Origin: Cruorifilaria tuberocauda
Taxonomy: Eukaryota > Nematoda > Chromadorea > Rhabditida > Onchocercidae
Direction of reading: 5' to 3'
DNA length: 64,000 bases
Assembly (NCBI GenBank): GCA_013365365.1
Contig: JABVXU010000054.1
Span: forward strand, 62,001-126,000
Positions 30,210 through 44,652 of this stretch are shown one piece after another; position 1 is the stretch's first letter, and each line of letters opens with the position of its first letter. The notes beneath the pieces are model-generated. The model saw nothing but the letters and a program-made list of their open reading frames with translations. It did no database searches and had not been told where the DNA came from. Made by a program: the position numbers and the translations under genes.

Positions 30210-31123
30210 ATACTTGTTGATATTTTTGATTTTATTGTTGTCGCTCAAATTATTTATTTCGATTTTATTTATAACTATTTATGTATAATGTTCTGCACAA
30301 TAATGTCATCCTGTTGACTCGATAGTCGCATTATAATATAATTCATTTAGCATCAACATTACCTTATGCAAATGTATGTTCATATTCATGACTAATTTTC
30401 TGTTACGAGTCATTGATTCCGATATTGCAAAAAGAACTATTTTTAATCCTGTATGCATTAAATAAATAGCTCATTCCGGGAAGAGCTGCACATTTTCATA
30501 GCGGTCAGAATTATTGAGATGTAATATATCGGAGCGACTTTCGGTTTCAGGTTGTGTATGCGTGGAGGGTAATCAGTTCTGTTCGGGATTTATTAGGATA
30601 GTAGTCCAGTCGATCCATGAATGGGTATCATTTCTTCTTCGTCTTTTCACTTCAAAATCATCGTTATTGCGGCATGTAATGATTTCTATGAAATATGAAA
30701 TGTGTTCATGAGCGTGGGATGCGTACTTCTTGACGTACTGGGTTATTTATACATTTCGAGGTGTAATGTTTGAAACGGTAGCCGAAAGAGGAGCAGTAAG
30801 ATCGAGACCGTAACATAGTTAATGAGATTATTGGACGTAATCATTGCGACGAGGTGTTTTCGTTATGAGAAATGAATACGCTTATATTGTAGTTTTTATT
30901 TCATGATGCATTTGGCTAGCAGAAGGGATTTGAAGAAAAACTATTTTAGATATATGCTTATTACATGTATTGTATATCGTATTGTGTTTGTTCTACTTCT
31001 ATCTTCGTAGCTTCCTAAAAATGCAGTGTTGCTTCAATCTCAGATTTCCCAGGCCTCATTATTAAATTTTTCTCTTTTTATTTTGAAATTAGGAAATCTA
31101 TAGACAGATATTACACAGGTATT
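30210..31123. other. Spacer between URB1 and VMP1
   Basis: AT-rich, holding the URB1 3' UTR and the VMP1 upstream region. A 65-codon frame at 30514-30711 has no motif or splice partners. Nothing else supported. Confidence 0.5.
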
Positions 31124-34100
31124 ATGGGGAAAAAAAAGCGAAGTCAGGGGCAAAATGCAGACGAAGTTTCTTCTATACCATCCGTTAGCTCTCCGGCGTT
31201 TGTCAGACAAGTTACATTTGATGAATCTTCAAAGGAACCCAGGTGATTCGTTTTTCGCTCATAGCTTTTCCTTGTTGTTGAATGTATAAAGGATTGTGTA
31301 TTAAATTAAGTAATGATAAATGTGCTTTTCTTCTACATTTTTTGCTAGATGAAATAGGCTTTCAATTGAAATGTACTCAGTTTGCACAGTCTTTTATCGA
31401 ATCAAAAGGAATTTAAGATTCAGTTAATTTTATCTTCTGGTCATCGGAATTGTAAGTTTTTGTTTTTCCACGTCACAATTACGGGACTTTCAAGAGGTCT
31501 GATAGAAATGTCATCGTATGATTAAAGCTTTCTTTATATTTTAGGTGTTAAGTCCATGTAAAGTTATTTCAGACACTGGGACCTTTTTTTCTGTTTACAG
31601 TGGTGTTTGATTATCAAGTGCAGACTTATGAAGATGCAAGTGCGGAATTCAAATATCATTTTGAAATATTCTAGTGAATTTGATTATTTCTATTACGCTT
31701 CATGAATATGAAAATGATAATTTTTATTTTTTCAGTGACTATTACATGGAGCCGAGCGGTAGAAGTTTAATAACAAGTCCATCTATTGGAACGTTAAACA
31801 GATTAGAACGACAGAAAATCGTTCTCTGGAAAAGGCCTTTACAAACAATTCACTATGCTCTCCGTGAAGTATTCCATTTATTGATCGAGTTCATTACTTA
31901 GTATGTTTTTTACCGAAACTTCAGAAATGGCAAAATTATTTCTTGGTGTTCGTGCTTAAAAAAGAAATTAGGAGGTGTTAAGGAATATTTCAGTTAGTGA
32001 ACTAATGTTATAGTTTTTCAATAATATTTTCTTTTCATATTCTTTTGTGCTTCTTTCAGCTTTTTCAAATAAAAATTTAGAATTATTTTAGATTCACTTA
32101 ATATTATTTTTAGCGTATGGATGTGCAAAACTCGTATATTGTTTGTTCTATTACTTTGTGCTGCTGGGACATGTATTTGTCATACTCCTGGTGCTCATCA
32201 AAGATACATCCAAAGTTGGAAAGTAAAATTATTACGATGTCTGTACTGGATAAGTTTAGGTGTACTATCATCCATTGGGCTTGGAACTGGTCTTCATACA
32301 TTTATATTATATCTTGTGAGTTTATCATCATGTCTCGAATATGATGAAGTACCGTACAAATAAATATTCTCTTTTTGATTTGCTTTAACATATCGCAAAA
32401 CACTGGATTTGTAAGATGATATGATTTAAAGAAGACTCATTATAAAAAAAACAAATTCAAGTCATGCTTCACTTATTTTGTTGCTGTAATGATTTTTTTT
32501 GAAATTCTCGAATCTTGCAGGGACCACATATTGCTTCAGTCACAATGGCAGCATACGAATGCAATTCACTGGATTTTCCTGAGCCGCCATATCCGGAAAG
32601 GTTCTAGTATTTAATTATTTGTCAAAACAAATTGAATTGCGGAACTACAGCGTTTATATTATTCTGTTTCACAAGATAAGTGGATCGAGACAAACAGGTA
32701 GCTAGAAGTGATAATTTACCTTTGCTTCCAATTTTTTTCAACTAATTTTTTTTCAGAATTCTGTGTCCAAATGTGGAAGGTATCGTAGAAACGGCAATAG
32801 TTACGATATGGTCAATAATGTCGAAAGTAGGTCCAGTAGAATACGGTTTTCGATAATAAATGAATTTTTAATGGAATGGTCTTATCGTGTTGTAATTTAC
32901 TCCAGGTACGTGTTGAAGCACTTATGTGGGGAGCGGGTACAGCATTGGGCGAATTACCACCTTACTTTATGGCAAAGGCAGCGCGAATCTCTGGTGAAGA
33001 GCCAGATGATGAGGAGTACAGGTATATTCTTCTATTTGATTTATCCTTCTATTAATTAGTTTTATGCTATTTAATGGCTATAAAATAATATAATTTCTAC
33101 TACACTATTTCGTGTATATTGTTTTCAGGGAATTTCTAGCTTACATTAATCGAAATGGACCCAAGGCACCCACATTTGCCGAAAAATGTAAAGAAATAAT
33201 GGAGAAAGCAGTTACTAAACTTGGATTCTTCGGCATTCTTTCCTTCGCTTCAGTAAGCATTCGCTACTGGATATCTCAGTTTCTATTGTCATATTAGGTT
33301 TCTGTGCATTCATGCTTCATCTTATATATTTTTCAATTTTCCGATCATTTTTTTTAGGTTCCGAATCCGTTCTTCGATTTAGCTGGTATTACGTGTGGAC
33401 ATTTCCTAGTTCCTTTCTGGAAATTTTTTTTGGCAACTCTCATTGGAAAAGCTATCTTTAAAATGCATTTTCAGGTATCTTTTTTCGCTAAAATTAATAT
33501 TATATGTGGTTTAGATATTCATTCAGACTTCCTGATTATCTTCCCGGAAATTTTTTATTTTAGATGTTTTTTGTGGTGTTGGCTTTTAGTGAAAATACAG
33601 TGGAACATCTTATAGTTCGCTTGAAGTTAGTTTTTTTCCAATATTGATTGACTTATTGACGATGTTTTGGATGTTTTAACTGATGCACATTAGAATGCTA
33701 AAAGAATTCTTTCAAAGTTTTTTTTAAACATAGGAAGCAGTTTTCAGAGCAATTCCAGTATTTGGCATGCAGCTTCATCAGAAATTAATGGAATATTTAG
33801 CGCTTCAGAAAATCAAGCTGCATAAAAGTGGAGTCGTGAATGTTGAGGTAATACTTATCATGTTTTTATTAAGCATGCGGAAAAGAGTAAATGATTTTTT
33901 GAAGTTTTATCATAAGAAAGTTATTTGTAGTCGATCAGATATGCTGTTTAGACCTAATTTAAAACGAATAACATGATAGTTTTCTTGTCATGCAATGTAA
34001 AGAATCCTCTAAAAGTGGAACCAAACACATAAAGAAGTTTACTTGGTCGTATTTAAGGACAGCACCATGCTTCAAAAGGGTGCTTCATTCATTGTTACTT

Positions 34101-34192
34101 CTATGATAGTGTGGTTCTTACTTTCTATAATCAATTCTTTGGCACAAAATTGGCATAAACGACTTTGCAATGCAAAAAAGAAGACAGAATGA
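31124..34192 (+). CDS. VMP1: VMP1/EPG-3, ER scramblase and autophagy factor
   Basis: Eleven exons: 31124-31242, 31736-31900, 32114-32315, 32521-32600, 32757-32826, 32906-33021, 33129-33252, 33358-33474, 33564-33625, 33748-33847, 34058-34192; 429 aa (human 406). Diagnostic blocks are [71 protein letters not shown], and the DedA/VTT core [20 protein letters not shown] with [19 protein letters not shown] polar N-terminal extension of about 45 residues ([14 protein letters not shown]) is longer than in vertebrates. VMP1 is a multi-pass ER phospholipid scramblase needed for autophagosome formation, ER contact sites and lipoprotein release; EPG-3 is its C. elegans counterpart. Exon 10 starts at TTTTCAG|A at 33748, skipping closer AGs that break the frame. 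Confidence 0.95.
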
Positions 34193-35542
34193 TGATTTGC
34201 AGAGGATTTTGTATCTGACTTTTTTATTAGCTAATCTTCACTTATGCCTGGATTGCTTAAATCTGCATTGTATTTAGCTATTCCTTTGTTTTATTTATTA
34301 ATTATTAATTTTTCTCCTTTTTCCGGAAGCAAAAACATTCTTAAATATATGTGAAGTAAAAAGTGAATTTATATGTTAAGAGACAGGAATATATGAAGTT
34401 GAAACTCTGTTTTGTCCAAATTATGTTTTTGTTTCAGAAATAAGAATTAGCATTCTTTGGCATTTTGGCTTTCGTTTAATACTTTCATTTCAGGAAGTCT
34501 GATTGTTTTCTTTTGTGTTTTTTCTTGTTTATTAACAGCATATTTTGAATAATCAGAATCAAAAGAGGTTTTATGCTAGGACTGGTTGCTACTATCAAAA
34601 TTATAAGCGCTTCTAGAAAAGACAAGCTCAGTTGATATCAAATAGTATTTTGTTTTGTGTAGTGAATTAGACAGTGATTTTTTGTAAGTATGCCATTATG
34701 ACATGATTCCACTTTATATTTCAAATTTCTGATCTTATTTATACTAGTGAACTTTACTTGTTGTTAGAAAGATTTTATAAAAGTATTTGGCATGGTTTAC
34801 GTTGTTTTGTAAAAATGATATTTCCTTCAACGGCAATTCGTCTGCTTCATGTGGTTTAGTCAATATTTCCCATCAATTGAACATATTATTAACTTTTCCT
34901 TTAGTATCGAAATTAATAGTAGTTTTAGATAATTTGAAATAAGTGGGTATCATCTTCAATTTTCTCTATTCATAAAATAGAGGTAGAATATTTTTATATT
35001 TCACGCACAGAAGGTTTTCAAGCCTTAGTTTTCTTCCAATCTCATTAAAGTAAGTGAATCGATTGAATTGAAAAAGAACAATGAATTCTTAAGTCGAGGC
35101 TATTACAGTCATCAGCCAATTATTGTTTTTTTTAAAGAAATATTGGCTAAATGGATAGAAATATCTAATAATGCCTAAAAGAAAGAACGAAAAGTTTACG
35201 GAGATGAAATATTTCTGAAGTGCTCTCTGCTTCAAAACTTACCACAATGCATGCTGGTTAAATTAGGCATGAAAGCATGAAATGAAGAGACTACCGTAAG
35301 CTAAATTGCTAGGAATGGCACTCATGGAATGTGGTAGACTGGGTAGATCATTGTAACTTCTTCAAGTAACTCATTTCTCCCATCGTTTTCCCCTTTTTCT
35401 ATACCTCTTCCTCCCATCACTTCAAGCTAATATTGGGATCTTGTGTTGCCTTAGATTTGTCATCTTGCGCTTCATTGAGTTTTGAAAAGAATTGTGTTTC
35501 CTCTTCAGATAGGACTTATTGGGTACCCGAATCTTCTCTGTC
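34193..35542. other. Spacer between VMP1 and GAD
   Basis: About 1.35 kb of AT-rich DNA with no coding frames of note. An acceptor CTCTTCAG near 35502-35509 lies some 30 nt upstream of the GAD start and could be its spliced-leader site. Confidence 0.5.
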
Positions 35543-38500
35543 ATGCAGTCTAATACCGCAATTCCTTCTATTGACTTAGCCAAAACTTATGCCTCAGGTT
35601 TGCTATTTTTATTCCAATATTGAAGGAATGATATATCAAATAGATACGGAATATGGATATTCGACTAGTCCCATTATACTTCTTTATAGTTAATATTCAT
35701 TTCCTGAAATTCGTCTTCTTCAGTTGAATTTATAGTTTTCATTTTAATATATTCATTAAATAGCAGACAAATTCTTCAGGTTCTATTATTTAGTTCTGAA
35801 CAGATTTTTTTGCGAGAAGCTACAAAGAAGCTAAGGAATTAAGTTTCTTCCTATAAATGATGCTTAAGCATCAAGTGACCTGAAGCAAAGATCAGACATT
35901 TATTTTAAAAATTCCAATTCCTAGTTATATTTTGTCGTTTCGAAAATTTCAATTTTGTTTTCTTTTTCGTAGATCTATTGCCGCAAAATCAGCGTAACTG
36001 GGATGGAACGAAGAAATTTCTAGAAGAAGTTGTTAAAATTCTTCTAGAATATATTAATGAGGAAAATCAACGTGAAAATAAAATTTTGGACTTTCATCAT
36101 CCAGCAGAAATGCAAAAACTGATCGACTTAAATATTCCGGACAATCCATGTACCTTACAGGAGTTGCTTCAGGTGAACGACCGGATTCCAAACGGATATA
36201 ATGATTTTTTTGCATTAAGAAGAAATGGAAAAATTATCAAATAACAGCAAATCAAATCTTTCTTTTTTAATCTCACTATAATGAGGACAATTGTAATTCG
36301 AAGTTAACAATTTGCCAGACAACTGTTTCAATAATCATATGAAGAATTGTATGATTGTTAGGATTGTCGAGAAGTATTGCGGCTAGGTGTTCGAACTGGA
36401 CATCCGCGCTTTTTTAATCAAATATCATGCGGACTTGATCTGGTATCTATGGCTGGTGAATGGCTTACCGCCACTGCTAACACTAACATGTACGATTTTA
36501 TCATTTTAAATATCTTGTTTGAATATTTTGAAAAATTAAAACGTTTCATGACATTAATAGTACAACTTTATTCCCTATTCGTTAAATAAATTTAAAAATT
36601 TATTAGTAAGAGTTATTTCAAATGTAAAATGTGGAAAAATCAACAGTTCATTCATTTTGCTTTAAATCATTGATTTCAAGAGCAAGAGGAACAAATATTA
36701 CTCTAAGTATTTCCTTCTCTGTTATCAGTTTAATTTGTTGCAGATTTAAAATTTTAGATTTTTTTTTATACCCATTGATCTCAAAACTTATTCTACTTCA
36801 ATTAGCTTACAGTATCTTATCATTATTCTCCAACAAATATTAAGCTTATTATATAAAATTACTTAGATCTAAATATTGTAATATGAAGTCTCTGAAATCA
36901 CAGGTTTACATATGAAATTGCGCCAGTGTTTATCTTGATGGAAAAAGAAGTAGCGAAAAAAATGGCTGAATTGATCGGTTGGCAGGATAGCGATGCTATT
37001 TTTGCTCCCGGTATATCATACTTAATTCTGACAGATCTAGAAGATAATTAAATCCTTTAATGATTCTTGAACTATTCCAATTGTCCTGTAAATTGAATTG
37101 ATAAGAATTAGTGTGATTTTTTAAATGAAAGCTTGATGAGTTATCAAATTAAATAATTTCGAGCTATATAAGTTTTTCGTGCATAAAAAGAAGCAAAGCT
37201 AAAATTTTAAACAAATGCAAACCCAAAGCTTATGGCCTATATAAGCTTAATGGCTTGCAAATATTGTTCAAGAGTTCCTTCACCAAAATTGAAGAACAAA
37301 TCTCGAGAAATGAATAATGACGCACTTTTTCTTCCTGATACTCTTTGCCCTTGTTATTTGTCTATTTGTGGGATAGAGCTTCTATAGCCATGAAAAGCAT
37401 TGACAGATTTGCTAAAATATGCAATGAACAGTTTTGAAACCATTTAATCGTTACAATTCCTTGGTTAAGTGGAATTAGACAACAGAAATAAAAAAAGTTT
37501 CGTGATTACTTTCCCAATGACTTTTTATTATTTCTTAATTGATGGGAATCATCTTTGACAAATGATAACTTATACAGCATCCTATATAAGTTTATGAATA
37601 TTCTAATAAACAGAAAATAATTTGTGCAAAGAGAGTCAAAATGATATATTTTTTTGATATATGTAATGGAGTTAGCTTACTTTCTCTGGGATATCTCATA
37701 CCATATCCTGGATGTCTTGATGAATCGAAGTGCACATTATACCAGAATATCAATCTATCATATCTTTTTACTAATTTCTTCTTGAATAATTTATGAAAAA
37801 GCATCTATCACATCTATGAAAAAGCCTAGAAGTATAGTTGGAAAAAATGATGCAGGAGATGTGAATGCATTATAGGTGGCGCTATTTCAAACCTCTATGC
37901 GATGAATGCCGCACGACACGCACGCTTCCCGAGATGTAAGCCGCTGGGACAAAACGATCTGCCAATTCTTTGCGCCTTTACTTCCGAAGATGTAAGTGAT
38001 CGTAAGCAATTATTTCAGTATTCCAAATTAGGATAATAGCAACATTAGCGAATAATGAAAAGTTTAACTAAAATTTTAAAGAAATAAATATGTAAAAACT
38101 TTGGATTAGATCTAGAGATTTTTGACAAGTATTAAAGATTAGATATAGAGATTAAGATTTTAGATATAGAGAGAGATTAAACATAAAGATATTTTAGCTG
38201 TAAACATATGAAAAATCTAATTCGTAAAGTGAAATGTTGTGAAGGATAATTTATTCAATATCTCATAATGTTTTAGAGTCATTATTCAATCAAAGGAGCG
38301 GCAGCCGTAATGGGTATTGGTACCGATAATTGCTTCAATATTCCGACTGATCCTTCCGGACGAATGATACCAGAAGCATTGGAGCAACGTATTATACAAT
38401 GTAAAAAACATGGTAATGTAATAATTTTCCATTTTATTTAATTGGAAACTAATGGATACGGTCAATACCATATTTATTGTCTTTTTTTTTCCAAAATTTT

Positions 38501-41119
38501 TTATTCCAAACAAATGCACAAATTAAATTCCTCAGGCATGGAGCCGTTTTTTGTTTGTGCAACAGCCGGAACAACAGTATATGGTGCATGCGATCCGCTA
38601 CTGCAAATAGCAGATATATGCGATCGTCATAAATTATGGTTTCATGTTGATGTTTGTTTTTTTTCTTGAAACTTAAACGATTGATCTAAAATTATTCTTA
38701 TTTTACTCATTATATTATATTTTGGCTCAATTTTTCCATTACTGATATCACTGTAGCTGAACATTTTTTAAGATGCATTTTGTTATGTTGTCCAAAATTC
38801 AATATTCCTTTCCAAGTTTAACCTTGAGTCTGGTACTTTCTTTATGAACAAAATAAAAGTGATAAGATTGATTTTTAAAGATTACATACTGACTAGCTTT
38901 CAGTAAAACAAAAATGAAATTTATAGGCAGCTTGGGGTGGTGGTTTATTACTATCACCGGAACATCGTCATAAACTGTCGGGTATAGAAAGAGCTGATTC
39001 TGTCACTTGGAATCCGCATAAGTTGATGGGTGCGCTGTTACAATGTAGCGCTTGCTTTATTAAGCAAGAGGTATGCATTTCGAAAATTCATATGTGTAAT
39101 TTGAAAATTTGTTGTAGCATAACAAGCTGTGATGGATATTTATTTCAGCTGGCATTTATTCCATAGAGTACCAAAGGTCAAATGCTTTCTAATATTACGA
39201 TATCTCGAAAGATCATTCGGAAAATTAATTTTAATTAGCTCGAAAATATTTAGGGTCTTTTGTTCCAAACAAATCAGATGTCAGCCGATTATTTATTTCA
39301 ACAGGATAAACCTTATGATGTTAGTTTCGATGCTGGTGATAAAGCGATGCAGTGTGGTAGACACAATGATATTTTTAAACTTTGGTTAATGTGGAGGTCA
39401 AAGGTATGTATTTTTCAGTATGAAATAGATATATCAGAAATTACATGCATTGCATCAAAATTATGTTCAAGAAATGCGATCTACATTAGGCACAAAATGA
39501 ACCTGTGTCATGCTAACATTTTTCCTTTCAGTTTTATCTACATCAAATTATTTTCAATTCATATCAGTATCACTTGGCATAATGTAAACTTCAGCAGATT
39601 TCAAAAAATTCACCAAAAGAAGTTTGGCTTCCTATTCCAAAGAAAAGTCAAAATTCAATCGACTTATCCTTGCACTTTTTAGAATTCTCTCTTTAACAGT
39701 TAGATATAAACTGCGTAATAAATATTAGCAGTTACGTTATCAGTCGGTAAATTTTTTCTATCAACTATGAAAATGTCTGCAAATCTCGATATTTTGTATT
39801 GAGAAATTAATCAAGCCAAAATTTCCACTTTTCAAGCTTTTGAGGAAGTCTTAAAGTATGTTACCAAAGTGGAAATGTGTCATAATGAAAAGGCCTGAAT
39901 TGATGCCCATCGCAGGTAGTTTTTATGATGTTAAAACGAAACAATAGATATGAATGAATTCTATAAATGTTTACATTAAACGCGAAGAAATTTCTTTGCC
40001 AAAAAATGGAAGGGATGTAAGGTAAGCTAAAATTTATTTGGAATAAAGGGTATGATGGGATATCGTCGGCAAATCAATCGATTGATGGATCTGGCAGCAT
40101 ATTTTACAGCTCGAATTCGAGAAACTGAAGGTTATGAATTGGTTGTCGATCCGGTAAGTGAAAAAAAATCTATCATTTCAAAAAGGTTAAATTAACACCA
40201 TGCTTTGATGGAAGTGTAATACATTAAGCTTGCTTAGACTTACCAATTGTTTGTTAAATCGCAAACCAAATTTTCTCCCGCCTTTTAATAAACAATGACA
40301 AGTTTAATAATTTCTCTCGTAGTGAAGTATTTTGTTCATGTAGCCGGAATTTTTGAATATATGCTTTTGGTATATACCACCAAGTCTTCGCAATATGGAA
40401 AAAGCTGAACGAAATGCTCGACTGGAAAAGGTGATCTGTTTTACCGATATTTCCTATTTGCTTGCTTATTTGAAGTCGTTTAAACAGTTCTTTAAATAAC
40501 AACTAAGACACTGATAATGGTCACACTGCAGGTAATACTACAGTGTCCTACATGATTGCAATTAATCTACTCCTTCATCCTTTAAATTATTTCATTCAAT
40601 TTCCTTTTTCGTTTTATAATGGCTACTTTGCCAGTCACTGTAACTTTATTCGATCTGCTTCTCGATTTATGTCTGAACTAATCTCCATGAATATTATGTC
40701 CATTTAGATGGAGGAAAATTTATCAACAGTATTCTAAATTGAGACAAATTCGTAACACCTGAAATCTAGTTTATCTGATCGAACCTAATGAATGAAATCT
40801 AATTTAGTATCTTTTGATTGTGAGTGAGTATTTCTAGTGAGTAGATATCAACATTAAACAAATTTTCCACTATCGTCTGGTATTCATTTTCATTTTCAAT
40901 TTCTTTCTCTATCACTTCCAACAGATTGAATTCTTTCTGTTGCAGATAGCGCCAAAAATTAAAGCAAAAATGATGGAACGTGGAACAACAATGGTGGGCT
41001 ATCAACCAGATAAGCAGAGACCGAATTTTTTCCGAATGATTGTTTCAAACCAAGCAATCACTAAAGAAGATCTTGATTTTCTAATCAACGAGATCATAAT
41101 TATTGGTAGTGAACTTTAA
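35543..41119 (+). CDS. unc-25: Glutamate decarboxylase (GABA synthesis)
   Basis: Twelve exons: 35543-35597, 35973-36172, 36362-36489, 36904-37010, 37876-37991, 38277-38412, 38536-38651, 38927-39070, 39254-39403, 40049-40153, 40344-40430, 40946-41119; 505 aa, close to the usual UNC-25 length. PLP-dependent decarboxylase of the group II fold converting glutamate to GABA. Seen: [75 protein letters not shown], and [11 protein letters not shown] with the cofactor Lys at about residue 318. The catalytic loop reads QMSADYLFQ, keeping the Tyr of GAD67-type enzymes, which favours sustained activity. The C-terminus [16 protein letters not shown] and RPNFFRMI is complete. The N-terminus lacks the vertebrate membrane-targeting extension. 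Expression would be expected in GABAergic neurons. Confidence 0.96.
38104..38190. repeat. Degenerate AGATTAGATATAGAGATT-type repeat in GAD intron
   Basis: Several imperfect copies of a 15-20 bp purine/AT motif occur in tandem inside intron 5 of the GAD gene. A simple repeat; no function implied. Confidence 0.6.
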
Positions 41120-42481
41120 TTTTATTTCATCATTTTATTTCAACGCATTTCTGCATGTGTATTTTGTTCCAAGTCTTTTCAAATCTATTTTTTAGCTTAA
41201 AGTTATTTACTTATTATCCGTACCCATACTCATTATCCTATACTTAACCAAATTTACATCTTGCAATATGGCTTTCATAAAATTTGTAGGCTTGAAATTT
41301 TAACGTATGATAGTTGAATCCATTTCGTGAATCGGATTCAGAAGTATCAGAAAACAATATTTTAATTTTCGAGATTGCATGATGGAATATGAGGGGTAAA
41401 ATGGTTGAATGACTTTACTCAGTCATAAAATGGGATACACATTGATCTTTGCTTCATTCTTAACTGAAAAATTGCTGGTGGCAACCTTCTTAAGAATGTT
41501 TAAAACTGAACTAAGAGTTTCGGCAAATTTTAGAAGACAAACGAAATGTTGCTACATGCTTGAACACTTACGTTGATAAAAGGTATCCATGTTCGTATAT
41601 CAGTCTGAGTTGTCTGAAATTATTTTTGTCCCACACTTTCTTGTTTACAACAAATATTCTGCAACATTTTATTGCTTTCGCTTGTATAATGGAGTTAATA
41701 GCAACGTTTTTGTAAGTCAAAGCAATCTTAATAAGATTGATAGTAAATTCAGTAAATAACTATTTGCTTTTCTAAGAGATAATATGCGCAATCTGGCTTT
41801 GCACGATCATTTCAGAATTTCTTACTAATTTCGAGGGCATGTGCAAATCCTTCAGTGCGAATATTTTTTTGAAACTTTTGAGGAGTCTAACAACCTTCAA
41901 AACGTGGTAAATATTAAATCAATTAAGTTCCTATATTTGACATTTTCTACACATAATATTTACAAAGTTTTTTCCGAAAAAAATTAGAAACGTTGTGTTT
42001 CTGAAACAAACAATTTAATTTGCGATGAAATCTTCGTTTTTCGTCGGTGTGCAATCGTCTGTTTCAGAATATTTGGCGATGAAATGAAAGAATAAAGCAT
42101 GAAATAGGTGAGATTATATCGAACATGTTATTTAAATGATGAATGCAAGCACCACTGTTAAAATTATTTATATTTGAACAGTTATTTAAAACAGGATAAC
42201 GGCAACAGAAACTAAGAAGCTCAGGTCAACAAAATCCTGGATTTCTTTGTTTTCTTATTTTAGTACTTTTTGGTAACAATTATATTGCAATCGCGATGTT
42301 TATCTAAATAAGTCTATGCTTGTATATCAATCTTTTGAAAGCTTGACTTCTTTAAAACATCAAATATTATTTCCTTTTACTCATCTGAATTTATATCTCT
42401 CAAATGACATGCTCGAAATAATTATTTCAGAAGCACTGACTGATATTTACAGTCCAGAAAAAAAAAATGCAGCAGTTCAAT
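41120..42481. other. Spacer between convergent GAD and the Cys-rich gene
   Basis: AT-rich 3' flanks of two convergent genes. No coding frame, RNA gene or repeat that I can support. Confidence 0.5.
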
Positions 42482-43819
42482 TTACAAAAATAAGGCAAAT
42501 GAAATTGGGAGTAAAATTGATAACGATTTGTAACGAAAAATAATAGAACCCGAAAAAGTAATATTAACTGTTCGACAACAAAATTTAGAATTAGCATTAA
42601 GCAATTGATTATGTCGTAATCGATCCCAGGAACGATCAAAATCGAAAGGAAAAAGTGAAGATCGTTGATTATTCGACTTTTCTGCATCGCTCATCGTCCA
42701 CAGTCGGATGAATCGTTGTGCTGCTGTAGAGAGCATTTTATACGTCCGACAACCGGCATAAGCATTCATTCCGATTAAGCTGCATATCTGTTCCTGAAAA
42801 CATTACCATACAATTTTACAGATGATATTTCCAAACTGCAAACAGTATTTCCAAGAATTACAGAATTTTTCATAGAATGCGAGTTTGCATTTGCGGCAGT
42901 GTGCAAGCAAAGCCTTCCTTTTGTTTTATAAATTTTTAAAAGCAAAAGAGAGATTTTCCGATACAAAAGATTTGAGAGAAATGAACAAAAGAAGCACAGA
43001 GATCACACGACAGCGATTGAAAGTAATCAGTCAGAAAGACTGGAGAAAAGGGAATTCTCTCCAAGGAAAGAGTTCGGTGAACATTTGATAAGCATTTAAG
43101 AGAGAATGTATAACATACTTGTTCAATTGCGAAGCAGTATGTTTTTTGCAGTGTTCTAAAATCGTATGATCATCAAAGTATTATTGGAAAGGTAAAATCA
43201 AAGACATATATATCTTTCATGGGTAATTAAGAAATTAATGGTTGAAATAACATGATAAGTGCGTGAATATGTTTAAAACAAGAAATCAGTCACTCTTAAG
43301 TCACTCTCTCAAGTTGCGAAGTGTTGCAATCTCAAAGCGCTACTGTCACCTCAAGTCTTGGGTTAGTCAAGTCTCAAGTCTCGATTTGAATCTCGAAAGT
43401 AATAGTTACTTCCTTACATTTGTTGTTTCACTCACTAAACATGAGTAATTATTAATTTTATATACCAGCAATCTTACCTGCACACATTGACAACTTTTTA
43501 TAGTTCGATCGATTTTTAGCCTGCTATTCCAAAATCGAACATATCGTCCCTCACAAGTACCGTGGCATGAATACGGATTACAATCACCGGGAATATCAAC
43601 CTGACACTGTTCGGTATTATCTAATAATCGAGGTTGTGATTGTAATGTGGTGGAGCTGAATTGTGATGTAGCTGATGTTATTAGAAGTAAATTGAAAAGT
43701 TCTAGCCAGATTGGTGATAGCACTATTAGCGAAAGTACAGGGAGTTGAGAAGTGGAACGGTTGGAAGAGTTATTGGAACAGCGAGGGAACAGCCGTGCAG
43801 TTGCTGCTGACTTCGACAT
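42482..43819 (-). CDS. Putative secreted, GPI-anchored Cys-rich protein
   Basis: Two exons, 43819-43478 and 42793-42482, joined in phase; 218 residues before the stop. A Ser-rich N-terminus leads to a long hydrophobic stretch (about residues 26-50, LPVLSLIVLSPIWLELFNLL), probably a signal peptide or anchor. The ectodomain has clustered Cys (CQVDIPGDCNPYSCHGTCEG, then SCQCVQ, EQICSLIG, AGCRTYKM, FCC). The C-terminus ends in a hydrophobic tail without a cytosolic region (SLSILLPISFALFL), the layout of a GPI-anchored surface protein. I recognise no domain; a nematode-specific surface or cuticle-associated protein is plausible. The intron holds a degenerate CTCAAGT-rich stretch near 43300-43390. 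No toxin or protease motif was seen. Confidence 0.6.
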
Positions 43820-44652
43820 GGCGAATGGCAGAAAAGCCGAAAACTTGCAAGCTTGACGCCATTCAATAGAGCTGAAGAATGATATCTATCAAACTAATTA
43901 GCGGTACCAGAACAGCGCCAACTGATGCCATCTTCAATTTGTAAACTATTTGAATTAAGCGCTGGTCGACATTTGTCACATATCTTTGATTCACTTCTAT
44001 TATTGAAATGAATTTGTCATTATAGCGATACGCATACGATCAGTGATCTGGATTTGTTTTCAGATTCTAGATTCTGGTTTCATACTAGGTTCTGGGTTCC
44101 CGTTTCTCTCAAGCTTCTGCATCCGGTTTTTTTCACGGTCCTGCGTTACGATTTGTTTGAGGTACTGTAAGCTAAGATATCGATTATCATTCTTGAATAA
44201 GTATGCTTGACAACTATGTATTCCAAAAGAGATGGAAATTCAAAAATTATTCACAATAGTATTACACCTCAAGAAATGTCAAAGCAGTGGAGACACACTG
44301 CCGGCAATATAGATATCAAACAAGAAACAACATTTACAATCTTGACAATTTAAAAACGAAATTCGTTTGTTCGTAGCTTAATAGTATTCATTCAACGACT
44401 GACGCTATTCTTATCAAGTTAGGTATTTGGAGTATTTTAAAATTCGTTTATCATATTTTTGTTTATCAAGGAAACATTTACCTTGTCCTCCCGAGAATTA
44501 TAGTCTTTTGGACATTAGCTTCTAATATTTATTTATAGAGGTTAAAATGTGTAATAAATAGACAGTAGAGAGTATATTATAGCAATTTCAGACATCAGGC
44601 ATAGTCTTCTGAATGATCTTATATCTCACATCCGATTGACTCTGCTAGTTTC
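43820..44652. other. Upstream spacer of the Cys-rich gene
   Basis: Contains short pyrimidine-rich imperfect repeats near 44055-44150 (GATTCTAGATTCTGG-like). No gene supported. Confidence 0.45.
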
